Shown one piece after another: positions 1-10,356 of a stretch of DNA of 64,000 nucleotides. This DNA is from Pyrenochaeta sp. MPI-SDFR-AT-0127 (taxonomy: Eukaryota; Ascomycota; Dothideomycetes; Pleosporales; Cucurbitariaceae), in the NCBI GenBank assembly GCA_020747015.1, contig JAGTJM010000038.1, forward strand, positions 186,001 to 250,000, in the 5' to 3' direction. Position numbers and translations under genes: made by a program. The notes beneath the pieces were generated by a model, which saw only the letters and a list, made by a program, of their open reading frames with translations, was not told where the DNA came from and did no database searches. The stretch's first letter is position 1, and every line of letters starts with the position of its first letter.

Positions 1-256
1 AGGCTGAACGAGTAAACGAACTTTTGTCCGTCGCCAAGTTTGGACGCCTGAGCAATGTTGGATCCAAATATATTGATTTGTTCGCTTGCTAATGCACGTG
101 ATCGAGCGTATTCCTGCATTACCAAACATGGCTTAGACCATCTCATTATTCTCGTACGTTAACAACCAAGTCGTATATCTTAAGAAAGCGGGTACAACTT
201 CGCACACCCAACATGCACGCTTTCACTTCCAACAAAGCTTCCTATTTCTTCACATT
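1..256. other. Left-edge non-coding sequence, upstream of the Zn2Cys6 gene
   Basis: No reading frame here looks like a gene. A CACGTG palindrome (E-box type, positions 95-100) lies about 160 bases before the ATG at 257 and could be a binding site for a bHLH regulator, but a single 6-mer is weak evidence. Confidence 0.3.
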
Positions 257-1974
257 ATGGCCTCAATCGCTCGGAACCAGCCTCAGCAAGCCCACAGGCG
301 AAGCCAAAAAGTGAAGACCGGATGCAGAACGTGCAAGTATGTGCACACTGGTCGATGTGGCGGCGATTATCAATCGTGGTAGACTGACAGCTCTTAGGAT
401 ACGACGTGTCAAATGTGATGAAAAGAGGCCGAGCTGCTTTAGGTACTGTTGAGTAGTTCTCATATTAGCCTTTACATTCTGACACATTTAGATGCACCAG
501 TACAGGGCGCACATGCGACGGATACTCTTCATTCGGCGAGGCTATTCAGTTCCCGTCGCATCGGGATAACCAAGTTTCCGGCCCTCAAAATGCTGTCCCA
601 CTGCTTACTGATTTTGGGAACAATGTTCGATACTTGGAATTCTACCACCATTGCGTACAGCCGGCGCTATCAAGCAGCTTTGACAAAGAGTTTTGGTCTC
701 GAACAACTCTTCAAATGGCCCATTCCGAGGCAACAGTGCGTCACGCGTTGATCGCTCTAAGCTATCTTTATCAAACCGAATCTGGCAGTATGAAGCACGC
801 TCGCGCAAGACTTACAGCTTTCAGTGGACGAAAGACGCTATTATCGCATTACACTAAGTCTGTTGGAATCCTTGTCAATCGAATGGATGAATCAACCTAC
901 TCTCCCGAGATTGGGCTTGTTTCATGCCTTCTCTTTGTCTGCATTGAATTTCTACAAGGAAACTATAACACAGGATTTACTCACATGACTAATGGACTCA
1001 AGATTATCTCAGAGTGGCAGAAGAGAAAACAGAAACATGTACAATTCCCAATCACGACGCATGGTTCTCAGCTGGTCTCGAGCTCATCTATTGGCACGAA
1101 TGGTATCATTGTTGACACACTCATCCCTATCTTCATCCGCAGTATGGCGTCTGCTTTAATCTATGGAGTTGATGCTGAGAAGGTTTTCGATGTGCCATGG
1201 CCAATCCTGACAAATCCCGAACAAATGGTTTTCACAACCTTCAGAGAAGCCCAGGAGGCTATACACGAACTAAGGAACGCCTCCATACTTCACATACGTT
1301 CCTTGGCTGTGAAGTTCTTCCGATCGAATCCAGCAACTGATGAAGATTTGCGGCACCAAAGTCAGTTGTTAAAGTGTCACCAAGCATGGCTACGAGGCCT
1401 CGAGTCGTATGAAGGAGAATATAAGCTCTCAAGGGATGAACAAATTGCGGCGAGTGCTCTTAGAGTAACTCACTACTCTACAGTCGTCTGTCTTTCTGGC
1501 GCTGCGGACGCGCGTCAAACCCCATATGATGCCCACTTGGACAGCTTCAAGGAAGTTATCCGCCATGTAAAGGTCGTCATCGACTCTCAGGACACCACTA
1601 ACTCGCACGCGGCGCACTTCACCTTCGACATATCCATAATACCTCCACTATTTTACGTCGCAACGCGCTGTCGCTGTCCCAATACTCGTCGCGAAGCAGT
1701 ATCTCTTCTCGCACGTAAGCCACCACGTGAGGGTTTGTGGGATCCTGAGCAACATGTGGTGGTTTTGAATCGTGTGATTGAAATGGAGGAGAGGGAAGTT
1801 GATCCGATAACGGGCTGGCCAGTCGAGACCACGAGGCTTTGGAGCGTTGTTATTGATGGAAATATGGACCAGAGTGGCGGATTTTGGGTCTACTTCTTGC
1901 TAGCCAAATGGGTCGGGGAAGTCGAACCGGACGTTCTGAAAACCAAAGTAAGATATGAGCGTTTTGTATTGTGA
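257..1974 (+). CDS. Zn(II)2Cys6 fungal transcription factor
   Basis: Probable nuclear DNA-binding regulator. Exons 257-336, 398-442 and 492-1974 give 535 residues. The ATG at 257 opens a basic stretch followed by the six-cysteine cluster CRTC-x6-C-x6-C-x2-C-x6-C style (GCRTCK, VKCDEKRPSC, RCTSTGRTCDGY). That cluster is split over three exons and only appears once both introns are removed. The remaining 480 residues are helical and resemble the fungal-specific middle region of C6 factors of the DUF3468/fungal_trans_2 kind. A good additional intron (GTAAGA at 1948, TAG ending at 1995) could replace the last eight residues with nine others, ending at a TAG at 2023-2025. Target genes cannot be told from sequence. 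It is not next to a metabolite cluster. Confidence 0.88.
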
Positions 1975-2497
1975 TTTTCTTTTTGGACGGTCTAGAAAAT
2001 CAATGGTTCAGATGTTATTCTCTAGTGTTCTCACATTTGCACGAATACTGGAGAACGTACTGCTCAGCATGATAATGCCAGATGCAAATCTTCGTGCCAG
2101 CTGCTCGCTAAAATAAAAGCCTGGGGCAAACAATCAGAAATGAAAAATGCTATAACTTGCCGTGTATCATACTTGAATCTTCATAGTAGAGTATCAATCT
2201 CCTTTGCAACATCCGCGATTTGTGTCGTAGAAAGCATGAAAAGAGAGTAATTCACATCGCAGGGACGCCTTCACTGTGAAAGAACTCTATACTGACATGG
2301 CAACAGGGAACACATAAGTACTTCAGTACCACTCCACCAGGTGAGAGAGGGTCTTATTCTCACCCTCACCTTGAGGCTAGAGCGACGGTTTCATGCTATT
2401 TCAACGCCACAGCTCAATCTCAGCATCGGCCAACTTCTATATACCAACTCTAAAGAACCTCCCGAGGTTGGAAGCATAACCTAGAGTCAAAACAAAG
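1975..2497. other. Intergenic, no gene seen
   Basis: Sequence between two genes on the same strand. It may hold the last short exon (1996-2025) of the upstream regulator if its optional final intron is used, plus its 3' end and the promoter of the next gene. Confidence 0.4.
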
Positions 2498-3332
2498 ATG
2501 CATCTGAACATGAAACATTCGTCATTCTTGCCGATTACTAGAGACAAGAACATGCTCCGCAGTCACCTGGAAAGCACTCTGAGGGCACTTCTGAACAATT
2601 CGCCAAAATATGACGAAAATGAGCTTATCGGTGAGCAACATTCCTTTGAGAATATGGACCTAAACTTACTCCGCTGTAGAAAACCTCTGCTTCCTGTTCA
2701 AAAGTCCACTTTTCTATTTCGCTATTCGACCACGCCTGCGACAAGCAAAGCAAAGTCATTATGAGACAGTATGGAGGGCTGAATCACTCGAAGACCACAT
2801 ATACAAGACCAATGGTGTTCACCCTTTCTCGAAGTTGAACGTGAGAATTACGTGGGATGGCCAAAGCTGGGCCACCCAGCTTTTGTATGATGAGAGTATG
2901 CTGCTTGAGGGACGTGAGATGCACGCTAAGCTGGAAAAGGGGTTTGAGCAGAGCTTTCACTGGTTCTGCGACGAAGCAAGGTGTTTGTGGTACGAGTTTA
3001 AGGGTCGAGAGCATGCGGCAGCAGTTCGGCTGGGAACTGCTCTTGACTCGACTGAGGTGGGCCTTGGAGCAGAGAGGACTAAAGGAACGGCGAATGCTCG
3101 AGCGAAAATTCGGAGGGAGAAGAGGAAGCAAAGAATTGTGAAGCTGAAGATTCGACTAAGAGATACGTATGCTGGGCCAGTGCTTGCTGAAAAGCAAAGA
3201 GTGTTGAAGCTGAAGGTTCGGCTGAGGGATACCTTAGCTGGGCCAGTACTTGCTGAGAAAGGTGGAGAAGAAGCCGTTTGGTCTCAGACCAAAGTGTTAG
3301 ATGAGAGCACTCCAGCTTGCAAGATTTTGTGA
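2498..3332 (+). CDS. Unknown protein with basic C-terminal tandem repeat
   Basis: I do not recognise this protein. Two exons, 2498-2630 and 2680-3332, give 261 residues. The 49-nt intron has GTGAGC at its start, a CTAAAC-like branch point and TAG at its end; splicing joins two otherwise separate frames into one. The N-terminal 170 residues look globular, with several aromatic residues (for example TWDGQSW and HWFCDEA). From about residue 185 the chain becomes strongly basic (KIRREKRKQR) and then contains nearly two copies of a 22-residue unit with the core RLRDT-x-AGPVLAEK. No signal peptide or membrane segment is visible. The joined frame and the repeat argue for a real gene, but no function can be inferred. 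Confidence 0.6.
3141..3260 (+). repeat. 66-bp coding tandem repeat, about 1.8 copies
   Basis: Two adjacent copies (3141-3206 and 3207-3260) encode KLKIRLRDT..AGPVLAEK-type units with period 22 residues. The copies differ at several third codon positions while the protein is nearly conserved, which suggests the repeat is not brand new and that the protein sequence is under selection. Confidence 0.8.
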
Positions 3333-3657
3333 AGAAAAGGAAGCAAGGTGTGCATAATGTAAGCTCGATCGCTTTGTGGTTTGGAAGCGCGATCAAGAAG
3401 GTCTTCTTTGGGATGATCAATATAATGGTGCGGTAACGACGGCTACGAATACTGCAGAGTAATCCCAATGATACCGCGTACTGCTATATTAATTATTCTA
3501 GTGCAACGTGCCTCACTTGCTCACATTTGTGCGATTTGATGTTGTGTGATGAGCAAGGTTAAATTTTGCAGCTGGCTTCGCAATTCCACCGACTTCACAT
3601 TGCAACCACCAACTTCCCATCAACGACCAGTTCGGCGCACATAGCACGCTCAAGAAT
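3333..3657. other. Intergenic, no gene seen
   Basis: Short gap between two + strand genes; it should hold the 3' end of the repeat protein gene and the promoter of translin. No further structure noted. Confidence 0.4.
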
Positions 3658-4693
3658 ATGGCAGCGCAATCCGGCATGGTCAACCCGGCCGTTTTCCAAG
3701 ACTTACAGGCACGCATTGATGAAGATACAGCTGTTCGCGATGTGAGGGCAGCCCCGCCAAAATACATGTGACACCGTACTTACCACGCGATAGGAGCTAC
3801 GCGACATCATTCAGGCCCTCGAGAAGCACAGTAAACTCTTCAAAAGACCTTTTCGAATTTCACTGATTCGTCACAGACCGCAATGTCTCGTTCGTACTCT
3901 CAAGAGCGCACTCGACACCTGTCACTGAGCGTGAGTTGAGATCTGCAAAACCATGCTGCTATAGCTCACTGTCTCTTTAGTCTCCGAGGTTCTGAAAGCT
4001 TCTGAAGAGCCAATTAAGAATGTCATAGACACCGTCTCCAAGCTCTCGCAAGCTGCGTCGAAGATGCCGTACTACAAGTTCAACAACATGTGGAGTCGGC
4101 AGATGCAAGGCGCTGTATGTTTCTGTTCAACACCTCTTTGCTTTCAACGAGCTCACAATGTCCAAGGCAGAAAGTGTACTATTATGGGGCTGGCTCGGCG
4201 GCCATAAGTACGATGGTGGCGACGTTCAATGTGGACGGCTCTTGACCATCGAAGAGCTCGGCGAAATCTTGAACAGTACGTGGATGACAAGAGAGTAATT
4301 GCAAATGCCCAAATCTTGACTCTACACAGTTCCAGTCAATCTCAAAGATCGCGACGAGTTCCATCTATCGCTTGAGGAGTACCTTCAGTCGCTCATTACG
4401 CTTGTCGAAGAATTGGTAAGACTCAGATTCCACCATGTCGCTCACAGATGCTAAGCACACCACAGACGCGACTGGCACGCAATGCTGTCACGCTTGGTGA
4501 CTACGAACGGCCGCTTCTGATCAACCAGTTTGTCAAGGACCTGCATGCAGGCTTCCAGATTCTCAATCTCAAAAATGACAGCTTGCGTCGTCGTAGCGAT
4601 GGGCTGAAGTACAGGGTGAAGGATGTAGAGGATGTTGTATATGACTTGTCGCTCAGGAATTTGGTGCCGAAAAAGGGTGAACAAAAGCAGTAG
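3658..4693 (+). CDS. TSN: Translin, single-strand nucleic acid binding protein
   Basis: Homologue of translin, which forms ring-shaped oligomers that bind single-stranded RNA or DNA and, together with TRAX, makes the C3PO endoribonuclease. Seven exons (3658-3741, 3794-3830, 3877-3930, 3981-4114, 4167-4275, 4330-4415, 4466-4693) give 243 residues, close to the usual 220-240. Recognisable blocks in order are ELRDIIQALEK near residue 29, KMPYYKFNNMWSRQMQ near 90-105, VLLWGWLGG, FHLSLEEYLQSLITL, and the diagnostic C-terminal NAVTLGDYERP, NLKNDSLRRR-DGLKY and VEDVVYDLSLR. The acceptor of intron 4 is placed at 4166 rather than 4170 because only that choice keeps frame and restores the conserved helix. 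No TRAX gene lies in this window. It should act in cytoplasm and nucleus. Confidence 0.93.
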
Positions 4694-5213
4694 CTTAACG
4701 CAGAAATAATCGATGGATAGGCCTCGCGATCTTGTCGTGAAAGTGCATAGATGCCATGAACTTCATAAATCTCCGCTAGAGCTGTTTCCATGCGAATCCT
4801 ACGTCTGCTGGCCTGTGAACTAGATTTGAATCATAGTCTCACTCTGGTGTACCATTAAGCTTCATGCGGTTCATTGAGCCTCATAATTTAAATCATGAAT
4901 CTCAATAGTTCGTCTTCGACTGACTTGAGCTTCTAAAACTCAGAGAGCACTATGGCATTCTAAATCCATGCCCATCGAGGTGCTCGATGGGTTAGGCATG
5001 GTGCAGCCAATCATGAAGCTGCACGGACTGTGGTGGTCGAAACTTTCCCGATCCGCAGCTTCCACGCAACAACTGCGACAACTGCTCTCAGACGGCCAGG
5101 TGCCACTTTCACTCCTTTGAGAGCTTTCATACATCATTTCCGTCGCCAATTGATGAGACTAAGCCAGCACTCCATCTCCATACGGTAACGCGATCCTCGT
5201 CGTTTCCACAACC
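4694..5213. other. Intergenic between translin and GPI11, with hairpin
   Basis: No gene seen. It contains the inverted repeat listed separately at 4966-5001. Confidence 0.5.
4966..5001. repeat. 36-bp inverted repeat (hairpin)
   Basis: The arms CCATGCC-CATCGAG and CTCGATG-(GGTTA)-GGCATGG pair perfectly over 14 bases with a 3-base loop (GTG) and a 5-base bulge in the right arm. It lies about 210 bases upstream of the GPI11 start and 270 after the translin stop. It is too short for a transposon; it could be a binding site for a dimeric factor or chance structure. Confidence 0.6.
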
Positions 5214-6133
5214 ATGGCCAGCACGACCGTCATCAATGCGAATGCGACCGCAAAAGTTCAGCCTTCAACCGCAGCCCCAATTGAACCATTACACAATGAC
5301 ACGGCACGACTATACACACACGTTCACCCGATTCTCGTATTATCGCTGTACGCATACAGCTTCCGCTCCGTTGTCGCAGACCCCGTCCCCACGCTCCTCA
5401 GCACGCTCCCCATACTCGCAGTCCTGCAAATAGTGTTTGTAGCAGTCTGTCTACCGCCGACAGGAGGCACACCTACAATCAGGAAGCAAAAACCAGGAGA
5501 GAAGAAGAACAGAATACCGGGCAAGTTTGAGACTGGGTTGAACTCGAAGATTGTTGTATGTCCTCCAAACATCCCAATAGCGCTCTGTTGGTCTACATCC
5601 GTTGTACACAAGTCAAAGCTAATTTCTCTTCGCGAATCTCTAGCCGGCATTCCTCTCACTCCTTCTCTCTGCCCTCGCCGCAACACCCCTCCTCACATCC
5701 ACTCTGGTCCTTTTCGGCGCGCCCGTGACGACACATCACTCGCACACGCTCCTCGCCGGAGCACACATTGCTTTATTGAGCACATTGCCGCTTGTATACG
5801 TTCATGGTGTGAATGGAGAGACTTGGAGGCAAATTGTTGCCCTCCTATTGCCAATCGACGAGGTCTATGGAGGCTTAATCGGGACGGTGCTGGGCGCATG
5901 GCTGGGCGCTGTGCCCATACCCCTTGATTGGTAAGTGTATCCTCATTGAAATCATGAGAATTTTGTGGGAAAGCTAGATGCGCCATGTGATGAGTGCTAA
6001 CGAACATTTCCGCAGGGACCGTGAGTGGCAAAAGTGGCCTGTTACAATCGTTACGGGCGCTTATATCGGCTGTGCAGTTGGCAAGCTACTCGGGGGGACG
6101 GTGTTGAAAGGAAAGAAGGTCATGTTCGATTGA
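5214..6133 (+). CDS. GPI11: GPI-anchor biosynthesis protein Gpi11 / PIG-F
   Basis: Multi-pass ER membrane protein that supports transfer of ethanolamine phosphate to the second and third mannoses of the GPI precursor. Exons 5214-5555, 5644-5930 and 6016-6133 give 248 residues, within the usual family range. Hydrophobic segments occur near residues 38-56, 62-80, 115-135, 145-165, 180-200 and 220-237. The family hallmark is at the end of exon 2 and start of exon 3: WLGAVPIPLDWDREWQ followed by WPVTIVTGAYIG and a short basic tail (KGKKVMFD). Splicing the TG|G codon across intron 2 is needed to form this motif. The protein supplies anchors for wall proteins such as the one at 18.3-19.2 kb, though the closeness on the map is not evidence of a functional link. 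Confidence 0.93.
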
Positions 6134-6780
6134 GCGAGTGGATCAAGTCATACCCGGTTCGACGAAGTATGTCATACGGTATTACGGCGCAATAGCCTCA
6201 GAGATGTATTACCTTGGCGAATTCTTGTAGCATTAACAGACGAATTATATATCGATAAATAGTACGATTTGGTTTTCCGACGGAAGAGATGTCCTCAGCC
6301 CGAGATGTGAAGCGCAAACGCGAAGCAAAATGTACTTATGTCTCCCGCGCACATCACCCGCACGGCTAGCATCCGACGCCAAGCTCTATATTCCTAGATA
6401 AGTCCGACATGTGAACACGGTTTGATTTCAGCCTACTTTGGCGGCTAGTCCAACGAGCTGTGTTCAGCAACGGCTCATTCCCCGGATTCCGTAGTAAATG
6501 GCGCGCTAGTGCTACTGCTCCCCGCACAATTGCCGATGCACCAACGGAGCTTGCGGTCAGCTCAATGGACCATCTCACAAATCTTTGCTATATTGCTTTC
6601 TACTAATAAAGACTGCCATCTCCCTTTTCTATCTCGGATTGTTCGCTTTTCCATCTACAGCTTCTTGATATCTTGAGCATTCTTGTACCACATTGCGCAC
6701 TCAGATCCTAATCCAAATACTTGTCAATTGAAGCAAGCTTACCACTTCCTCCACCCGATTTCTACCACATCTCAGAAGTG
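6134..6780. other. Intergenic between GPI11 and the monooxygenase
   Basis: No gene seen. The monooxygenase frame stays open back to 6721, but the first ATG is at 6781 and starts exactly at the FAD-binding strand, so the upstream part is treated as leader. Confidence 0.5.
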
Positions 6781-8800
6781 ATGCCAAAGACAGATGTACT
6801 CATAGCCGGCTCCGGAAGCGCCGGCATTTTCGCAGCAACCTGGCTCGCAATCTACAACATCCCTTTCACCATCTTAGAACGACGCAACGGGCCCTTGGAG
6901 GTAGGCCAAGCAGACGGCGTTCAATGCCGCACAGTCGAAATCTACGAATCGTTTGGCTTGTCAGAAGACCTTATTCGCGAGGCTTATCATATCCTTGAAG
7001 TCTGCTTCTGGGGCAACGATGATGCTGTTGAAGGTAAAGAGCAAGGAGGCATTAAGAGGAAGAGCAGGTCGCTTGATACAGAGAAGGGATTAAGTCACTT
7101 ACCGCATGTTATCTTGAATCAGGCGAAAATGAATGGACTGATGTTAGGAAAGATGGAGAGTATATTAAGAGAGAAGGGAAAGTGGGACGAGGGAAAAGCA
7201 AATGGAATCGAGTATGGCTGGACGGTCAAGGGATTGGAAGTAGATGAGAGCAAGAAGGGTGATCCTAATGCGCATTGTGTCAAAGTGACGGCGGAGAAGG
7301 AGGGGAAGGAAGAGGTCTGGGAGGCCAAATATGTCCTCGTAAGCGCATTACTATTCTCAATCTCGTGTCGATAAGAAGAGCATGTTATCTGATATTTGAC
7401 AGGGATGCGATGGCGCTCACAGCACCATCCGCAAGGCCTTAGGCTATCGCATGCTCGGTGACACATCCGACACCGTCTGGGGCGTAATGGATATCTACCC
7501 GATCACCACATTCCCCGATATCCGTCGGAAATGTACTATCCATTCTTCGGCAGGCAACCTACTTATTATCCCACGCGAAGGTGGGCAGTTAGTGCGCTTC
7601 TACATCCAGCTCCCTGCTGGAGTCTCTCCAAAAGAAGTAACACTCGAAGACCTACAAGCTCAGGCAAAGAGAATCTTCGCGCCATATAGCATGGACTTTG
7701 CAGGAGTGTTTTGGTGGAGTGCGTATTCAATCGGCCAAAGATTAGCAGAGCAGTTTGAGAAAGACCATCGGATCTTCCTGACAGGCGATGCATGCCACAC
7801 GCACTCCCCCAAAGCAGGACAAGGTATGAATGTCTCCCTTCAAGATGGGTACAATATCGGCTGGAAACTCGGATCCGTTCTTAGCGGTCTGGCGCCTCCG
7901 TCCCTCCTCACCACATATGTCTCAGAGCGGTCCAAGACGGCGGCAGATCTCATCGCTTTTGACAAAGAGCTGGCGAAAATGTTCTCGAGGAAAGAACAAT
8001 ATGAGGGAGAGTTTTCAGACTACTTTGTTAAGAGTGGACGCTATATGGCTGGCTTTACCGCGCGGTACGAAGACTCCAGTCTCACCAGTCTGCAAACAAG
8101 TACGCAAGATGCAGTCAAGGGAGTCACTGTGGGAATGAGGTTTCCAAGCGCCCAAGTCATCCGGTTCTGTGACTGCAAGGCCATGCAACTCCAACGAGTC
8201 CTACAAAGTAACGGGCGATGGCGTGTTGTAATCTTCGCCGGCGACCTTAACCAAGCCGACCATCACTCCAGACTGACAAAGGTATGTATCTCTCAACTGC
8301 CAGTGAGATATTCAAGCTAACCATAAGAAGCTTGCGGAGGTCCTTGAGCCCCTTGCGAGAAAATTCACACCGCAAAATGAAGACATCGACAACAGAATCG
8401 AACCACTTCTCGTACTAACCAGCAAATTCCTGGGCCTGGAACAGCACCAAATACCAGGTTACTTCTGGCCCGTGAGTGGCAAGTGGGGCATTCGAGGTAA
8501 GATGATGCACTTCACTTAGATTTTGTTGCTCTTCAATACTAAGGGCACATTCAGATCTTCACCAAACCTATGTTGACGATGAGCATTACAACTCTGGCCA
8601 CGGGCACGCGTATGAGAAGTACGGTGTCGATCCAAGTGCAGGCGCCGTAGTGATTGTGCGACCTGATCAATGTGAGTTACCCAATCGCTACTGTTTTTAA
8701 TGAATCGTACTGATGAGTAGTAGATGTATCGAAAATCACAAAACTCGACGACTTTGACGGTATCACGAAATTCTTTGAAGGATGTATGATTGAGCAGTAG
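6781..8800 (+). CDS. FAD-dependent aromatic monooxygenase (phenol 2-monooxygenase type)
   Basis: Class A flavoprotein hydroxylase expected to use NADPH and O2 on an aromatic substrate. Exons 6781-7338, 7403-8281, 8331-8496, 8555-8671 and 8724-8800 give 598 residues, typical for the phenol hydroxylase family. The first residues form the Rossmann motif VLIAGSGSAG with ERR ending the second strand. The DG motif GCDGAHSTIRKALG spans the first junction near residue 187. The GD motif GDACHTHSPKAGQGMN lies near 314. The last 170 residues fit the thioredoxin-like C-terminal domain of this family (PLLVLTSKF, AVVIVRPDQ). The acceptor of intron 2 could also be three bases earlier, adding one Lys. The substrate is unknown, and no degradation or metabolite cluster surrounds it. 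No signal peptide, so probably cytosolic. Confidence 0.9.
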
Positions 8801-10356
8801 CGTGGTACTGCCGATGGAAGCGAGAAATCGTGATTCACGCCCAAGTAGCTGTGATTCAGAATATATATAAACAATTCCTTCTTCTTCTCACGTGTCACCT
8901 TTTGTCGCTATGGATGACTATAAACCTGTCATTGTTTCTGCAAAGCCAATCTACAATAATATATACAATACCTTCAATGTGCTCATTGCTATGTCCCCCG
9001 CTAAGAAATAGTTTCCTGGAAGCAAAGCAGAGTAACCTACATGCATCCGTAGCGGAACAAGCCACTGGTGTTCTGGATTTGGTGTTATAAGAGACCTGCG
9101 CACGTCTCATTCTCTACAAAATCTCTCTTGAGTGTTATAAGAAAACCATTTCCAAACTGTTTAACATTTATCTATACAACAACTACGTTTCGTTTCGACA
9201 CCTTCTTGATTATTTTGTGAAAGGCACGACTTCTCACCGAAAACGAGCCCTCCACGACATAGCCACCACACCGCTTATACTACCGTCTCAACCTTTAAAG
9301 CGCCGTGACATAGGCCCAAGGATCTGATGGCATTTCTCAGGGTCAGCAGGTCGTCGTAAAGCTGCGGGTAGCGGGAATTAGTACGGTACCTATAGTACAA
9401 TCGAAAAAGTTTATCTCACCTTTACGGTAAAATGTATCGTTGTTGGCTGTCAGGCGTGTCGTTTATATTCACTAACACACCAAGTATATCCTAACGTGAA
9501 AGCTCCTATGCTCAAGTTATAAACTATGGCGCCGCCCTGCAGCTCCGCTGCCACATCGTCGATCCATTATCTCGACTCTCATTTCCTTAGGCTCTCGAGC
9601 TCATCGCAATAAACATATATACCAATCAGTAGCTGTGAATTACGTCAGGTAGTTGAAGGAATTGTAGTATTCTAGGAGGCGTCAAAAGATTGGGCAGACA
9701 AGTCTCACACAGCGGGTATAGCTTGGGGACAGAGACTACCTAGCAGGATACAGAATAGCAAGACCTACGACTACGCTTTAGTAAGTAGAGTAAGTATTAT
9801 TAGAAGAGCGCTGTAGTTATACGTATGTACAAAGTTAGAAAGGGTCTGTTTATCTTAGGGACACAATGAAATGTATATATATCGAATGGCTGCTTGTATA
9901 TGCATTGCAATTGCCAAGGTCTTAGAGAGTTGCTTCAATATAATGGCTGGAAGCAATGAGGAGATTGGACTGTTCATCCGGGCAAGGTAGAGCAAAGATC
10001 TGATGCTTGGCGAGGCTGCCACAAGGCTGCATGCCGTCACCTGTCATACATATTATTCCATATATCACATCGCAATGCCATCCGGGCTTGGTGCTCATGG
10101 CAACCCCATGGCCAGAGCAAGTCTACCATTCTCCCTCATCGCACCAGCGACACCTAAGTTTACGACTGTTATGTGCCATCGAATGCAGGTATATTTCGTT
10201 CATGCGCCGAAGTGGGGTTGACTGCGCCAGGAGGCTGTGCAATCTAGGCAGACGCTGAAAGGGGCTACGAAACACCATCCACACAATAGAAGTTAGGTTC
10301 ATCATACAGCGTCATAAGATCCACCCAAGTCGCACAAATCCGGGTGTCTGGGTACG
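8801..10356. other. 1.5 kb AT-rich gene-free stretch
   Basis: No reading frame here looks protein-like. The stretch 9600-9900 is rich in TA-containing words (for example around 9780-9830) and looks different from the flanking genes. This is compatible with an old transposon decayed by C-to-T (RIP-like) mutation, but no terminal repeats or transposase remnants could be read. It also contains the promoter of the HET-TPR gene. Confidence 0.35.
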
